Counted from the first letter of the stretch, positions 35,902 to 45,102 are shown. The stretch is DNA of 60,312 bases from an uncultured Eggerthellaceae bacterium (GCA_903789415.1 CAIFEG010000009.1:1-60312), one strand, 5' to 3'. Program-made: numbers and translations. Notes: generated by a model not told the origin, from the letters alone.

Positions 35902-37643
35902 TTCGCGTCGATGGAATCAAATGCTCGCTTGCGCATGCAGATGCATCTTGTGGCGGGCGAAAACAGACAACGGGGCCTTTATTTTCGCAGGTAGCACGTC
36001 ACCTTGGCGTTCAGGAATGCGATCTTTTGTGGGTCGAAGTGCTCAGAAGAAGCATTGATGCACGTCGCAAAAACGATGTGCACTTTGTGGTTAATGTGGC
36101 GTGCAAACTTCGTGATCACGCGCTTGAAGAGGATCTTATCAACCAGAAAAAAGCACGGAGCTACGAGGATCTTCCCAAACTTCAAATTCCCGATTTACAT
36201 GAGCATGTGTCCGATCTCGACCCCGCGAGCCGTCCGATTGTCGTAGGCACCGGACCTGCAGGTCTTTTCTGTGCGCTCTATCTCGCTCGAGCGGGACTTC
36301 GTCCGGTTGTCGTTGAGCGTGGCGGCAATGTAGACGAACGCATGCAAGCGGTGAACGACTTTGCGGCGGGAGGCGACCTTGATCCTGACACCAATGTGCA
36401 GTTCGGCGAGGGCGGGGCTGGTACCTTTTCCGATGGAAAATTGACTACGGGCACAAAGCATCCCATGGGCCGCTATGTCATCCCCTGGTTTATCGAAGCG
36501 GGCGCGCCCACTGATATTTCCTGGGATGCGAAACCGCATATCGGAAGCGATTTACTTCCCGAAGTCGTTGCATGTATGCGACGCACTATCGAAACACTTG
36601 GCGGAGATGTGCTGTTCCATACGCGGTGGTGTGGTTTTTCGTTTAACAACGGACATGTGAGTGGCATCAAACTTTTAGATGAGAACTCAAATTTCATGGT
36701 GGAGCGGCCGACCAGGCGTGTTGTGCTTGCATGCGGGCATTCCGCCCGTGATGTATTTGCGGAACTTGCGCGCAGTGGTGCCAAAATGGAACAAAAACCG
36801 TTTTCGATGGGCGTGCGTATCGAACATCCGCAAACTCTTATCAATCGTGCTCAATGGGGGGACGCCAAACGCGCACGCGTGCTCGGAGCTGCTCCCTATA
36901 AGATGGTTGTGCATCTAGGCAAAACGCGCAGCGCATACACATTCTGTATGTGCCCTGGTGGAAGCGTTGTTGCTGCGGCAAGTGAGAAGGGCACCATCGT
37001 AACAAACGGAATGAGCAATCATGCGCGCGATGCGGAAAATGCCAATGCGGGTCTGCTGGTGAACGTTGCACCCGAAGATTTTGGATCAAGCGATGTGCTT
37101 GCCGGCGTCCATCTACAAGAAGAGGTCGAACATCGCGCATATGAAGCTTCCCTTGCGTGTGGAGGCAAACCGTATCAGGCTCCGTGCCAGACGGTTGAAG
37201 GATTTCTGAAATCCCAGCTTGCATCGCATACCTTTTCGTCGCGCGAAGTGCGCGATATACAGCGCGTGCTTAAACAACAACGTGTTCGCACACGCCCCAG
37301 TTATCCTCGCGGTGTCGTCACCTGCGACCTTTCTCGAGTGCTTCCCGATTTTATCTGCTGCACTCTCGCGCTTACCCTTCCGCAATTTGACCACCGCTTG
37401 CATGGATTTGCGAATCCAGGTGCGCTGCTTACAGCCCCAGAATCGCGGTCGTCGTCTCCCGTGCGTATTGTGCGCGATCGCCAATCGCTCCAGGCACAAT
37501 TTGCCGATTTAACCGATGCGCAAAGTGGCGTGTATCCGTGTGGCGAAGGTGCAGGCTATGCGGGCGGAATTGTTTCCGCAGCTGCCGATGGTCTGAAAAT
37601 TGCCGATCATATTGCGCATGAGATTTCTGAGGAGCGTATTTAA
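35898..37643 (+). CDS. FAD-dependent dehydrogenase (COG2509 type)
   Basis: This large conserved flavoprotein is of unknown substrate. An N-terminal ferredoxin-like/S4-like region with many basic residues is followed by the Rossmann motif IVVGTGPAGLFCALYLARAGL near residue 113. The conserved NVQFGEGGAGTFSDGKLTTG comes next, and the C-terminal GVYPCGEGAGYAGGIVSAAADGL completes the FAD fold. Length is 581 aa. The start shares four bases (ATGA) with the stop of the HI0933-like gene, and the stop shares one base with the next gene. Being in an operon with an ECF transporter is noted, but a functional link is not proven. Confidence 0.88.
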   Translation: MIRVDGIKCSLAHADASCGGRKQTTGPLFSQVARHLGVQECDLLWVEVLRRSIDARRKNDVHFVVNVACKLRDHALEEDLINQKKARSYEDLPKLQIPDLHEHVSDLDPASRPIVVGTGPAGLFCALYLARAGLRPVVVERGGNVDERMQAVNDFAAGGDLDPDTNVQFGEGGAGTFSDGKLTTGTKHPMGRYVIPWFIEAGAPTDISWDAKPHIGSDLLPEVVACMRRTIETLGGDVLFHTRWCGFSFNNGHVSGIKLLDENSNFMVERPTRRVVLACGHSARDVFAELARSGAKMEQKPFSMGVRIEHPQTLINRAQWGDAKRARVLGAAPYKMVVHLGKTRSAYTFCMCPGGSVVAAASEKGTIVTNGMSNHARDAENANAGLLVNVAPEDFGSSDVLAGVHLQEEVEHRAYEASLACGGKPYQAPCQTVEGFLKSQLASHTFSSREVRDIQRVLKQQRVRTRPSYPRGVVTCDLSRVLPDFICCTLALTLPQFDHRLHGFANPGALLTAPESRSSSPVRIVRDRQSLQAQFADLTDAQSGVYPCGEGAGYAGGIVSAAADGLKIADHIAHEISEERI

Positions 37644-38632
37644 TGCGGCGGTCGTGCATGCTTTCATTTTGCCATCCGGCCGTTCCTGGCGTCTTTTTTG
37701 CGGCAGTTTTGCTTCTCACCATGCTTATTGCGCATCCTGTTTTTGCCGCGATTTCGCTTATCGGTGCGCTTTGGCTGTCGTTTTTGGTTCGCGGTGGTCA
37801 TGCAACAGGAAATTCGATACGTGCGATGATTCCCTTAACGTTTCTTATCGTGATTGTAAATCCCTTTATTTCATCATCGGGAACCACCATCGTCATGCAT
37901 GTGTTTGGTTTTGCCATCACCTTAGAATCTCTGATATACGGGCTTACTATGGGCATGATGATTTCGGCAGTGATGGTGTGGTGCGAGGACGCGGCGTGCG
38001 CGCTTGATGACGAGGCGATCATGGTGCTCATGGGGCGCCCGCTTCCTCGTGTTTCCTTGATTATCTCTATGGTCGCGCGCCTTATTCCTGCATATATTTC
38101 ACGGGGAAGAGAGATTTCGGTTGCGGAAAAGGCAAACGTCGCTGCCTATGGCGCTGCGGCGCATTCTGCATCTTCTCCTACTCGGGCGAATTCATATGCC
38201 GATGCTTCTGCAGAATGTTCATCTGCCCCAAGCACTTCTCAAACGCATTCGAACCATACAGCGAACGCTCATACGCACAATTACCTGCAACGCCTTGCGC
38301 GCAGATTAGGAATTCTTTTAAGCTGGTCTCTTGAATCAAGCATCCAAACAGCCGACTCAATGACCGCGCGGGGATGGAGCAGCGAAAAGCCCCGAAGTAT
38401 CTATCAGAAGGTAAGGTTTTCCCATCGCGATGCGGTGCTTGTTATGATTGTTATTGTGCTCGGGATATGTTTTGGAATTGCGGCATATTATGTATGCTCC
38501 CAGTTTTCTTTCTACCCTCAGATGAAAGACATATGGGCAGCTCAATTTATTATTCCGTATGGCTTCGCGGCATTATTTGTTGCGTTGCCAAGTTTGTATC
38601 AGATTGTCGAGGTGCACCAATGGACGCGATAA
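37643..38632 (+). CDS. Second ECF transporter T component
   Basis: This is an EcfT-type membrane protein. N-terminal spans (PGVFFAAVLLLTMLIAHPVFA, AMIPLTFLIVIVNPFI) and the coupling helix MVARLIPAYISRGREISVAEKANV are seen. The second coupling motif QTADSMTARGW and C-terminal spans follow. Between the two motifs lies an inserted Ser/Ala/Thr/His-rich segment of about 50 residues with no membrane character. Length is 329 aa. It overlaps the following ATPase gene by 13 bases. The set T-A-A-S makes this a self-contained transporter distinct from the riboflavin one. Confidence 0.85.
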   Translation: MRRSCMLSFCHPAVPGVFFAAVLLLTMLIAHPVFAAISLIGALWLSFLVRGGHATGNSIRAMIPLTFLIVIVNPFISSSGTTIVMHVFGFAITLESLIYGLTMGMMISAVMVWCEDAACALDDEAIMVLMGRPLPRVSLIISMVARLIPAYISRGREISVAEKANVAAYGAAAHSASSPTRANSYADASAECSSAPSTSQTHSNHTANAHTHNYLQRLARRLGILLSWSLESSIQTADSMTARGWSSEKPRSIYQKVRFSHRDAVLVMIVIVLGICFGIAAYYVCSQFSFYPQMKDIWAAQFIIPYGFAALFVALPSLYQIVEVHQWTR

Positions 38633-40329
38633 ATATTTCTCATTTGTCGTTTTGGTATCTGGCGCCTGAGTTTCCTGATGTCGAACGCGGTGAGAATACC
38701 AAACAAGAAAACGCATCCCGCAGCATGAGTGGCGCTCAAATTTTTGATGATGTTTCGTGGGATCTTGCATCCGGCGAATTCTGCCTTCTCGAAGGATCCA
38801 CCGGATCGGGGAAAACGACGCTCCTACGACTATTGCATCCCACACTTGCTCCGCGGGGAGAGCGCACAGGACAGGTGAATGTATGTGGGTATCCTTTTTC
38901 GGAGACAGGCTCCCAGGCACAAGAAATTATTTCTCATGTGGGGTATGTCGCGCAGAATCCCGCTTCGCAGATTGTCTGCGATTCGGTGTGGCACGAACTT
39001 GCCTTCGGCCTGGAAAATGAGAATACCCCGCAAGATCAAATGCGCAGGCGCGTGGCTGAAGTAGCTCATTATTTCGGGATTGAGCCGTGGTTTAATAAGC
39101 CCACATCCGAGCTTTCCGGCGGGCAGGCGCAGGTGCTCAACCTTGCCGCGGTACTTTGCCGGCACCCGCAGCTGCTGCTCCTTGATGAGCCCACGTCACA
39201 GCTCGATCCAGTATCCGCGGCAAATTTTGCTCACGCACTGTTTCGTATCAATCGAGAACTGCAGGTAAGCGTGCTTGTTGCGACGCATTCGCCCGAAGTT
39301 TTGCGCGACTATGCGACCAAAGAGATCCATCTGAATTCGGGTAAGATCTACGAGGGGCCGCTTCCACAAAAGCCTGTACCTGCGCAATTTGTGCCCGTGC
39401 AATCTGTGCTTCCACAAACGCCTGTATCTACACAATCTGCACCCAGGTCCTCTGCGCCTTCGCAAACAAAAAACAATCGTTCCAATGCAAAGCCCATCAT
39501 TTCCATGAAAGACGTATGGTTTCGCTATCAGAAAGACAACGAAACCGTGAAGCCAAAGCGCCGCCGCAAGAATACGCTTACTGATCAAACAGGGAAGGGC
39601 AACATTCCTTTCGATTGTGTGCTTCGGAATTGCACGTGGTCATGCGCACCGGGGAGCATACACGCGCTTGTGGGAGGAAATGGTTGCGGGAAAACAACGC
39701 TCCTTTTGCTTGCCGCCTGCGCATATACGCCGCTTCGTGGACGGGTAAGCAACACCTCACATGCACAAGCATACCTGCCGCAGAACCCGCAGGCGCTTTT
39801 TGGATGCGAAACCGTCTACGATGAGCTGCGCGAATGGCAGAAAAATTGCGGTTACAAGGAAAATGATATTGCACATATATGCGCGAGCCTCAACATCCCG
39901 TATACGCCTCATGCTGATCAGACGCATAAACCAAGTCAGCTTCACGGGTTCGAAGCGCAAAACCCTCATGATCTTTCCGGAGGCGAGCAGCAACTTCTCG
40001 CGCTTGCAAAACTTATTCTCACCAAGCCTGATCTCTTATTGCTGGATGAGCCGACAAAGGGTCTCGACAGTGATGCCCATGTGCATGTTATTCACCTGCT
40101 CAAGGACATATCTTTGCAGGGAACCACCATCGTGCTTTCTACCCATAACATGGCGCTTGTCCTTGCCTTAGCGGATACCGTTTCCATGATCTTTGATGGG
40201 CAAATCGCATCATGTGAACCGACGGATGCGTTTTTCAGTGAAAATCTTTTCTTCCGCCCGCGAAAAGAAACATGTGAGCGCCTGGGTATTCATCCACATT
40301 GGCGCAGTTCATCCGAGGATGATTCATGA
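38620..40329 (+). CDS. Second fused ECF transporter ATPase
   Basis: Two ABC ATPase domains form one chain of 569 aa. Domain 1 has Walker A GSTGSGKTTLL and the signature ELSGGQAQVLNLA, then LLLLDEPTSQLDP. Domain 2 has GGNGCGKTTLLLL, DLSGGEQQLLALA and LLLLDEPTKGLDSD. The Pro/Gln/Ser/Val-rich linker between them is a 15/18-base repeat. The ATG at 38620 has a GAGGTG site and sits inside the end of the T-component gene; the frame is open further upstream but has no better start. It shares four bases with the S component. Confidence 0.9.
   Translation: MDAINISHLSFWYLAPEFPDVERGENTKQENASRSMSGAQIFDDVSWDLASGEFCLLEGSTGSGKTTLLRLLHPTLAPRGERTGQVNVCGYPFSETGSQAQEIISHVGYVAQNPASQIVCDSVWHELAFGLENENTPQDQMRRRVAEVAHYFGIEPWFNKPTSELSGGQAQVLNLAAVLCRHPQLLLLDEPTSQLDPVSAANFAHALFRINRELQVSVLVATHSPEVLRDYATKEIHLNSGKIYEGPLPQKPVPAQFVPVQSVLPQTPVSTQSAPRSSAPSQTKNNRSNAKPIISMKDVWFRYQKDNETVKPKRRRKNTLTDQTGKGNIPFDCVLRNCTWSCAPGSIHALVGGNGCGKTTLLLLAACAYTPLRGRVSNTSHAQAYLPQNPQALFGCETVYDELREWQKNCGYKENDIAHICASLNIPYTPHADQTHKPSQLHGFEAQNPHDLSGGEQQLLALAKLILTKPDLLLLDEPTKGLDSDAHVHVIHLLKDISLQGTTIVLSTHNMALVLALADTVSMIFDGQIASCEPTDAFFSENLFFRPRKETCERLGIHPHWRSSSEDDS
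39361..39426 (+). repeat. 48-base-spaced duplication in the ATPase linker
   Basis: CTTCCACAAAAGCCTGTA and CTTCCACAAACGCCTGTA (17 of 18 identical) start 48 bases apart, and the bases between are themselves 15-base units. They encode a PQKPV/PAQFV/PVQSV style linker joining the two ATPase domains. Confidence 0.8.
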
Positions 40330-41018
40330 TGGCGACGCGCATAAAACCCTATGAGGTCATATGTCTGATTGCAATTCCTGCGTCACTCGTGCTTTGCGGC
40401 ATATTCCAAACCGATCAATCAGATGCCTATCCAGCCATCGTAGCGACCATTGGCTTGTGCGTACTTTTCTTTGGGTTCGACAGAAGCAAACCGGGGTTGC
40501 GCCAGATCATGCCCGTTGTTGTGCTGACCGCGCTTGCCGTGGCTGGTCGTGTTCTATTCGCACCGTTTCCGGATGTAAAGCCTGTTTCTGCCATCGTCAT
40601 TCTTGCGGGTGGGGTATTTGGCAGACGTTGTGGGCTTATGACGGGCGCGCTTGCGGCGCTTCTTTCGAATTTCTTTTTTGGACAAGGTTTATGGACACCA
40701 TGGCAGATGTATGCATGGGGGCTTATGGGCTATCTTGCCGGTACCGCATGTATGGCGAAAATTTTGACGCATCGTTGGGCTGTGCTTGTATACGGTTTTG
40801 TCTCATGCCTTCTATTCGGGCTTATCATGAATACCTTCTATCTGGTAGGATATGTCCACCCGATCACGTGGCAGTCTGCGATTCTTGCCTATGGTGCAGG
40901 ACTCCCGCTTGACATTGTTCATGGCGTCGCAACCGTTGCATTTTTAATGATTGTGTGGGTGCCGTGGGCATCGCGTCTTGAGCATGCAAAACAAAAATAT
41001 GCGCTGCTCCGTGTATAA
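40326..41018 (+). CDS. ECF transporter S component, unknown substrate
   Basis: This is a six-span membrane protein of 230 aa. The motif AVAGRVLFAPFPDVKPVSAIVILAGGVFGRRCGLMTGALAALLSNFFFGQGLWTPWQMYAWGLMG marks an ECF S-component family with GQG-WTPWQM. Some relatives are annotated as cobalamin transporters (CbrT), but I cannot confirm the substrate and see no riboswitch upstream. It closes the operon after the fused ATPase (four-base overlap). It should pair with the T component just upstream. Confidence 0.85.
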   Translation: MMATRIKPYEVICLIAIPASLVLCGIFQTDQSDAYPAIVATIGLCVLFFGFDRSKPGLRQIMPVVVLTALAVAGRVLFAPFPDVKPVSAIVILAGGVFGRRCGLMTGALAALLSNFFFGQGLWTPWQMYAWGLMGYLAGTACMAKILTHRWAVLVYGFVSCLLFGLIMNTFYLVGYVHPITWQSAILAYGAGLPLDIVHGVATVAFLMIVWVPWASRLEHAKQKYALLRV

Positions 41019-41096
41019 ATAACTCCCTTTACGAGAAACGAAATTCTAGAAGAAAACTTTGAATATCGTTTTTGAGTTTTAAGAATGTGAAGAAAA

Positions 41097-41759
41097 ATGA
41101 CTGAAGCAAATCCAAATAAAGTTCACGCGGAAACCCCCGCGCAATCTGCACAGAATGCATCCCGTACCGCGGCAACCATACCCGAAGCTGTTTCTGCGCT
41201 CAAGCAGGGGAAAGCGGTGGTCTTTCCCACTGATACCGTCTATGGTGTTGGTGTGGCAATCGATTATGCCGACTCCCCCGAAGAAATTTATCGAATCAAA
41301 GAGCGGAGCCACAAAAAGCCTGTTGCGTGGCTTGTTAATGGCGTTGATGCATTAACTACCTACGGGAAAATGGTTCCCGATTCGGTTATGAGGCTCGCGA
41401 AGAATTTCTGGCCCGGACCGCTCACGATTATTGTTGCTGCGTCGGATAAGGTGCCAAAGAAATTCCAGTCCGAAGAGGGCACCATTGGCCTGAGAGCACC
41501 GGCAAATGCAACCGCACAGAAGCTGATCCAAAGTGTTGGCTGCCCGCTTTCTACTTCGTCCGCGAATCTCGCAGGAGAGCCTGCACCTCATTCATTTGAA
41601 GAGGTCAATCCCGTAATTCTTGAGCGGTGTGCATGTGCGCTCAGCGATAATACCGAAAAAAGCGGCATTGCCTCAACAGTGATTGATTGCTCTTCGGGTG
41701 CCGCAGTCATGGTTCGCCAAGGGGCACTGACGATCGCTGACATCAAGAAGTTCTGCTAA
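41097..41759 (+). CDS. L-threonylcarbamoyladenylate synthase (TsaC/Sua5 family)
   Basis: This enzyme forms threonylcarbamoyl-AMP for the t6A modification of ANN-decoding tRNAs. The YrdC core is present: AVVFPTDTVYGVGVAID, then ERSHKKPVAWLV, the NFWPGPLTIIV motif, and GTIGLRAPANATAQKLI with LSTSSANLAGEPAP. Length is 220 aa, without the extra Sua5 domain. It has a weak GTGAAGA site before the ATG. A duplication of its 3' end follows. No partner t6A gene is nearby. Confidence 0.93.
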   Translation: MTEANPNKVHAETPAQSAQNASRTAATIPEAVSALKQGKAVVFPTDTVYGVGVAIDYADSPEEIYRIKERSHKKPVAWLVNGVDALTTYGKMVPDSVMRLAKNFWPGPLTIIVAASDKVPKKFQSEEGTIGLRAPANATAQKLIQSVGCPLSTSSANLAGEPAPHSFEEVNPVILERCACALSDNTEKSGIASTVIDCSSGAAVMVRQGALTIADIKKFC

Positions 41760-41782
41760 CTTTTTCGCTGGCGAAGTTCTGC
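41747..41782 (+). repeat. Duplication of the tsaC 3' end
   Basis: GAAGTTCTGC(T/A)AAC occurs twice, 26 bases apart. The first copy carries the last codons and the stop. A third TTTGCTAAC lies at about 41792-41800. It is one more case of a gene end copied in tandem. Confidence 0.5.
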
Positions 41783-41879
41783 AAACAATTTTTTGCTAAC
41801 TATTTAAAAGTGTGAAAATAGGGACGGAAGCGCGGAATTCAACGTGTCCCGTTATGCACTCAAGGGGTGAATAAGTCAT

Positions 41880-42845
41880 ATGCGCAATCGTGCCACGCAA
41901 AAAGAGGTTACTCGCACGAAAGAAGTGTACTATCCGTCGGCATTGTCTGGTACGAAGATCCATACAATTATATGGATACCCAATCAAAGACCCCTCGCGC
42001 ACGTTCAGATTTCACATGGAATGGCCGAATACGCGCGTCGATATGATGACTTCGCTCGTTTTCTTGCGTCGCGCGGGTTTGTTGTATGTGCAAACGATCA
42101 CATCGGCCATGGGGAAAGCAGCGATCCCGATCACTGGGGGATACTTCCCGAAAACGCTGATGAAATCATGCTTGCAGATATGCGCACCCTGCAAGAAACA
42201 ATGCAGCAGGCATACGAGGACATTCCTTATTTTCTGCTTGGACATTCTATGGGAAGTTTCTTGGCGCGCGCCTATATTTCTCGATATGCGAGCGATCTAG
42301 ATGGCGCGATTATCATGGGGACCGCTCAATTGCCGGTGAACATCTCGAAACTCGGAAATATGATTGCCCATTTGGTTGGGCACGTGCGTGGTATGGATTA
42401 TCGCTCGAAGTTTTTGGATGGCATGGGCGCCGGTGGGTATGGCAAGAAGATCAAAGACGCAAAAACTGATCTTGACTGGCTTAATACCGATCCCAAAGCG
42501 GTTGACCGATATGCGAAGGATCCAGCGTGCGGTTTTATGTTTTCAGCAGGGGGATACTGCGCCATTACCAATCTTACAAGAATCATTGCTGAGCCGCAGA
42601 CGGTTCAAACGACGCCGGATGATTTCCCTGTTCTGTTTGCAAGCGGCGCAGAAGATCCGGTTGGTAATTTTGGCGAAGGTCCCACAAAGGCAGCTGAGCA
42701 GATGCGTACGCTTTCTTCCGCAAAGGTGACCGTTAATATTTATGATGGTATGCGTCACGAAATATTAAACGAGCCAGGACATGCAGAAGTTTATGCTGAT
42801 ATCGAGCGGTTTTTGACTGCATGTCTGCATCAAGAGACCAAGTAA
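41880..42845 (+). CDS. Alpha/beta hydrolase, monoglyceride lipase-like
   Basis: This serine hydrolase of the monoacylglycerol lipase type has the nucleophile elbow GHSMGS. The upstream oxyanion region HGMAEYARRYDDFARFLASRGF, the acid FASGAEDPV and the base MRHEILNEPG are all visible. Length is 321 aa, with no signal peptide. An AAGGGGTG site stands before the ATG. The glycerol kinase gene follows after 60 bases. The pair would release and then phosphorylate glycerol, so uptake of monoglycerides as carbon source is a fair inference. Confidence 0.88.
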   Translation: MRNRATQKEVTRTKEVYYPSALSGTKIHTIIWIPNQRPLAHVQISHGMAEYARRYDDFARFLASRGFVVCANDHIGHGESSDPDHWGILPENADEIMLADMRTLQETMQQAYEDIPYFLLGHSMGSFLARAYISRYASDLDGAIIMGTAQLPVNISKLGNMIAHLVGHVRGMDYRSKFLDGMGAGGYGKKIKDAKTDLDWLNTDPKAVDRYAKDPACGFMFSAGGYCAITNLTRIIAEPQTVQTTPDDFPVLFASGAEDPVGNFGEGPTKAAEQMRTLSSAKVTVNIYDGMRHEILNEPGHAEVYADIERFLTACLHQETK

Positions 42846-42905
42846 ACCTTCGATCATGATGCATACGTCATGGAAATATTCGCACATAAAGGAGAGCCTG
42901 AAGTA

Positions 42906-44435
42906 ATGAGCTACATGATTGCATTTGATCAGGGCACTACATCCTCCCGGGCACTTCTTTTCGATAACGCATGCAGGGTATGCGGGGTGAAGCAGCTCCC
43001 ATTTGAACAGCTCTTTCCTCATCCTGGCTGGGTTGAGCACGATCCGCTGGCGATTCTTAAAACACAATTGAGCGCATTTTCTGGTCTTATGCACGATCAT
43101 GGCCTTACTGCCAAAGATATTTGTGGCATTGGGATTACGAATCAGCGCGAAACAACGGTGCTCTGGGATCGCCACACGGGACTTCCCATCGCGAATGCCA
43201 TTGTGTGGCAATGCCGAAGGACCGAATCCATTATTAAAGAGCTGTGCTCAAGCGATGCGACACGGCAGAGAATCATACGCACCACCGGTCTGATTCCTGA
43301 CCCGTATTTCAGCGCAAGCAAAATTAAATGGTTGCTGGACAATACGCCGGGCGCTCGCAACGCAGCAGAAAATGGTGATCTTCTTTTTGGAACCATTGAT
43401 TCCTGGTTGGTGTGGAATCTCACGGGTGGCAAGGTACATGCAACCGACTACACGAACGCATCGCGCACCATGCTTTTTGACATCAGAAAAGGTGCGTGGG
43501 ATCCATGGCTTTGCGACTTATTTTCTGTTCCGATGCAGATTCTTCCCGAAGTTCGCAGATCGGCGGGGGACTTCGGCGTCACGGCAGAGAAGGTGCCTGC
43601 CGCAGCATGGGGAAACGCCGATCTCCCGCCTATTCCTGCAGGTATTCCTATCCTAGGTGTTGCGGGAGATCAACAAGCGGCACTGTTTGGACACTGCTGC
43701 ACGCGCGAGGGCCAAGCAAAAAACACGTACGGAACCGGATGCTTTTTCTTGATGCACACGGGTGGCGCTGCGATACGCTCGCAGCACAACCTGGTCACGA
43801 CCATTGCGGCATCGTGTCCGGAAACATCGGGGCTTGAATATGCACTTGAAGGGAGCGTCTTTGTCGCGGGGGCGCTGATGCAGTGGCTGCGCGATGAGCT
43901 CCATTTAATTGATAACGTTGAAGAATCGCAAACCCTCGCGGAAAGCGTACCTGATACCCAGGGCGTCTATATTGTCCCTGCATTTACCGGTTTAGGCGCG
44001 CCATATTGGGACCCCGATGCCCGAGGTGCCGTGTTTGGCCTGACGCGCGGAACCACAAAGGCCCACTTTGTGCGCGCTGCCCTTGAATCATTCGCGTATC
44101 AAGTTGCCGATTTAGCAGCTGGTATGCAAGAGGATTCGGGAATTCAGCTCACCGAACTGAACGTTGACGGGGGAGCATGCAGAAACGATTTCATCATGCA
44201 ATTTCAAGCGGACATGCTTAACTTGCCGCTCCTTCGCCCAAAAAATATAGAGACGACCGCGGCGGGTGCTGCGTATTTGGCGGGCCTGACGTGCGGTTTT
44301 TGGCGCACTATGGATGAAATTCGCGAGCGAAGAGATGTCGAACGCACATTTACTCCATCTATGAGCGATTCGCGTCGTCAAAAACTCTTTTCGGGGTGGC
44401 ATGAGTGTGTCCGTCGCACACGTTCGCGCTATTGA
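42906..44435 (+). CDS. glpK: Glycerol kinase GlpK
   Basis: GlpK phosphorylates glycerol to glycerol-3-phosphate. The FGGY-family signatures MIAFDQGTTSSRALLFD, ITNQRETTVLWDRHTG, WLVWNLTGG and TDYTNASRTMLFDI are clear. So are GVAGDQQAALFGH and VPAFTGLGAPYWDPDARG. Length is 509 aa. The chosen ATG (MSYMIAF) has a GGAGAG site 11 bases upstream. No glpF or glycerol-3-phosphate oxidase gene is nearby. Confidence 0.97.
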   Translation: MSYMIAFDQGTTSSRALLFDNACRVCGVKQLPFEQLFPHPGWVEHDPLAILKTQLSAFSGLMHDHGLTAKDICGIGITNQRETTVLWDRHTGLPIANAIVWQCRRTESIIKELCSSDATRQRIIRTTGLIPDPYFSASKIKWLLDNTPGARNAAENGDLLFGTIDSWLVWNLTGGKVHATDYTNASRTMLFDIRKGAWDPWLCDLFSVPMQILPEVRRSAGDFGVTAEKVPAAAWGNADLPPIPAGIPILGVAGDQQAALFGHCCTREGQAKNTYGTGCFFLMHTGGAAIRSQHNLVTTIAASCPETSGLEYALEGSVFVAGALMQWLRDELHLIDNVEESQTLAESVPDTQGVYIVPAFTGLGAPYWDPDARGAVFGLTRGTTKAHFVRAALESFAYQVADLAAGMQEDSGIQLTELNVDGGACRNDFIMQFQADMLNLPLLRPKNIETTAAGAAYLAGLTCGFWRTMDEIRERRDVERTFTPSMSDSRRQKLFSGWHECVRRTRSRY

Positions 44436-44500
44436 GAAAATAATGGGGCGTAAACACACGAAAGCGATCACAATAAGGGTACTATTATTGAGGAAGTTTC

Positions 44501-44575
44501 AAGACAATTAGCTACGAAATAATGAGCTACAAGACAATTGGCTATACGGCAATTAGCTGCAGAACAATGTTTGAG
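44501..44575 (+). repeat. Five 15-base repeats in the rpiB leader
   Basis: Units AAGACAATTAGCTAC, GAAATAATGAGCTAC, AAGACAATTGGCTAT, ACGGCAATTAGCTGC and AGAACAATGTTTGAG follow without gaps. The array fills the space from 65 bases after glpK up to the rpiB ribosome site. Confidence 0.88.
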
Positions 44576-44585
44576 AGGATGCACG

Positions 44586-45032
44586 ATGGTTATTGCGCTT
44601 GGCAGCGACCATGCAGGATTCGAACAAAAAGAACAACTCAAGAAATACCTGTCTCAAAAAGGCTACACCGTTACCGATGAAGGTTGTTATAGCGAAGAGC
44701 GCTGTGACTATCCTGATTTTGCTGTTCCAGTGGCGCGTGATGTTGCCGCAGGACGTGCAGATCGTGGCATCTTAGTGTGTGGCACCGGCATTGGAATGGC
44801 GATGGCTGCTGACAAGGTGCCGGGTATTCGGGCTGCAAATGTCACCTTGCCCGAGCTTGCCCCTTTGTGCCGTCAGCACAACGATGCAAATGTCCTTACG
44901 CTGTCGGGTCGTTTTGTCAGCCTTGGCACGAATAAGCAGATTGTCGACGCCTTTCTTACGACCGAATTTGAAGGCGGACGCCATCAGCGCCGCGTGAACA
45001 AAGTAATGGAATTGGATAAGAAACAGAACTAG
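44586..45032 (+). CDS. rpiB: Ribose-5-phosphate isomerase B
   Basis: RpiB interconverts ribose-5-phosphate and ribulose-5-phosphate. The opening VIALGSDHAGFEQKEQLKKYL, the catalytic Cys in GILVCGTGIGMAMAADKVPGIRAA and the RQHNDANVLTLSGR stretch are all typical. Length is 148 aa. The start at MVIALGS has a GAGAGGAT site 6 bases upstream; a 16-codon longer frame has none and would include the repeat. upp, a nucleotide salvage gene that uses PRPP, follows. Confidence 0.95.
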   Translation: MVIALGSDHAGFEQKEQLKKYLSQKGYTVTDEGCYSEERCDYPDFAVPVARDVAAGRADRGILVCGTGIGMAMAADKVPGIRAANVTLPELAPLCRQHNDANVLTLSGRFVSLGTNKQIVDAFLTTEFEGGRHQRRVNKVMELDKKQN

Positions 45033-45046
45033 AAGAAACTTTATTG

Positions 45047-45102
45047 TTGCAAGCGTATTTGCGTAAGTGTTTCTACGCAAGCATACTTACGCAAGCTTAT
45101 CT
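45047..45102 (+). repeat. Four 14-base repeats between rpiB and upp
   Basis: Units TTGCAAGCGTATTT, GCGTAAGTGTTTCT, ACGCAAGCATACTT and ACGCAAGCTTATCT follow in register. The array lies 15 bases after the rpiB stop and is non-coding. Confidence 0.85.

Noticed and set aside
39361-39470. Possible frameshift or gene split between the two ATPase domains
   Set aside because: The frame is continuous and both domains have full motifs, so it is a true fusion.
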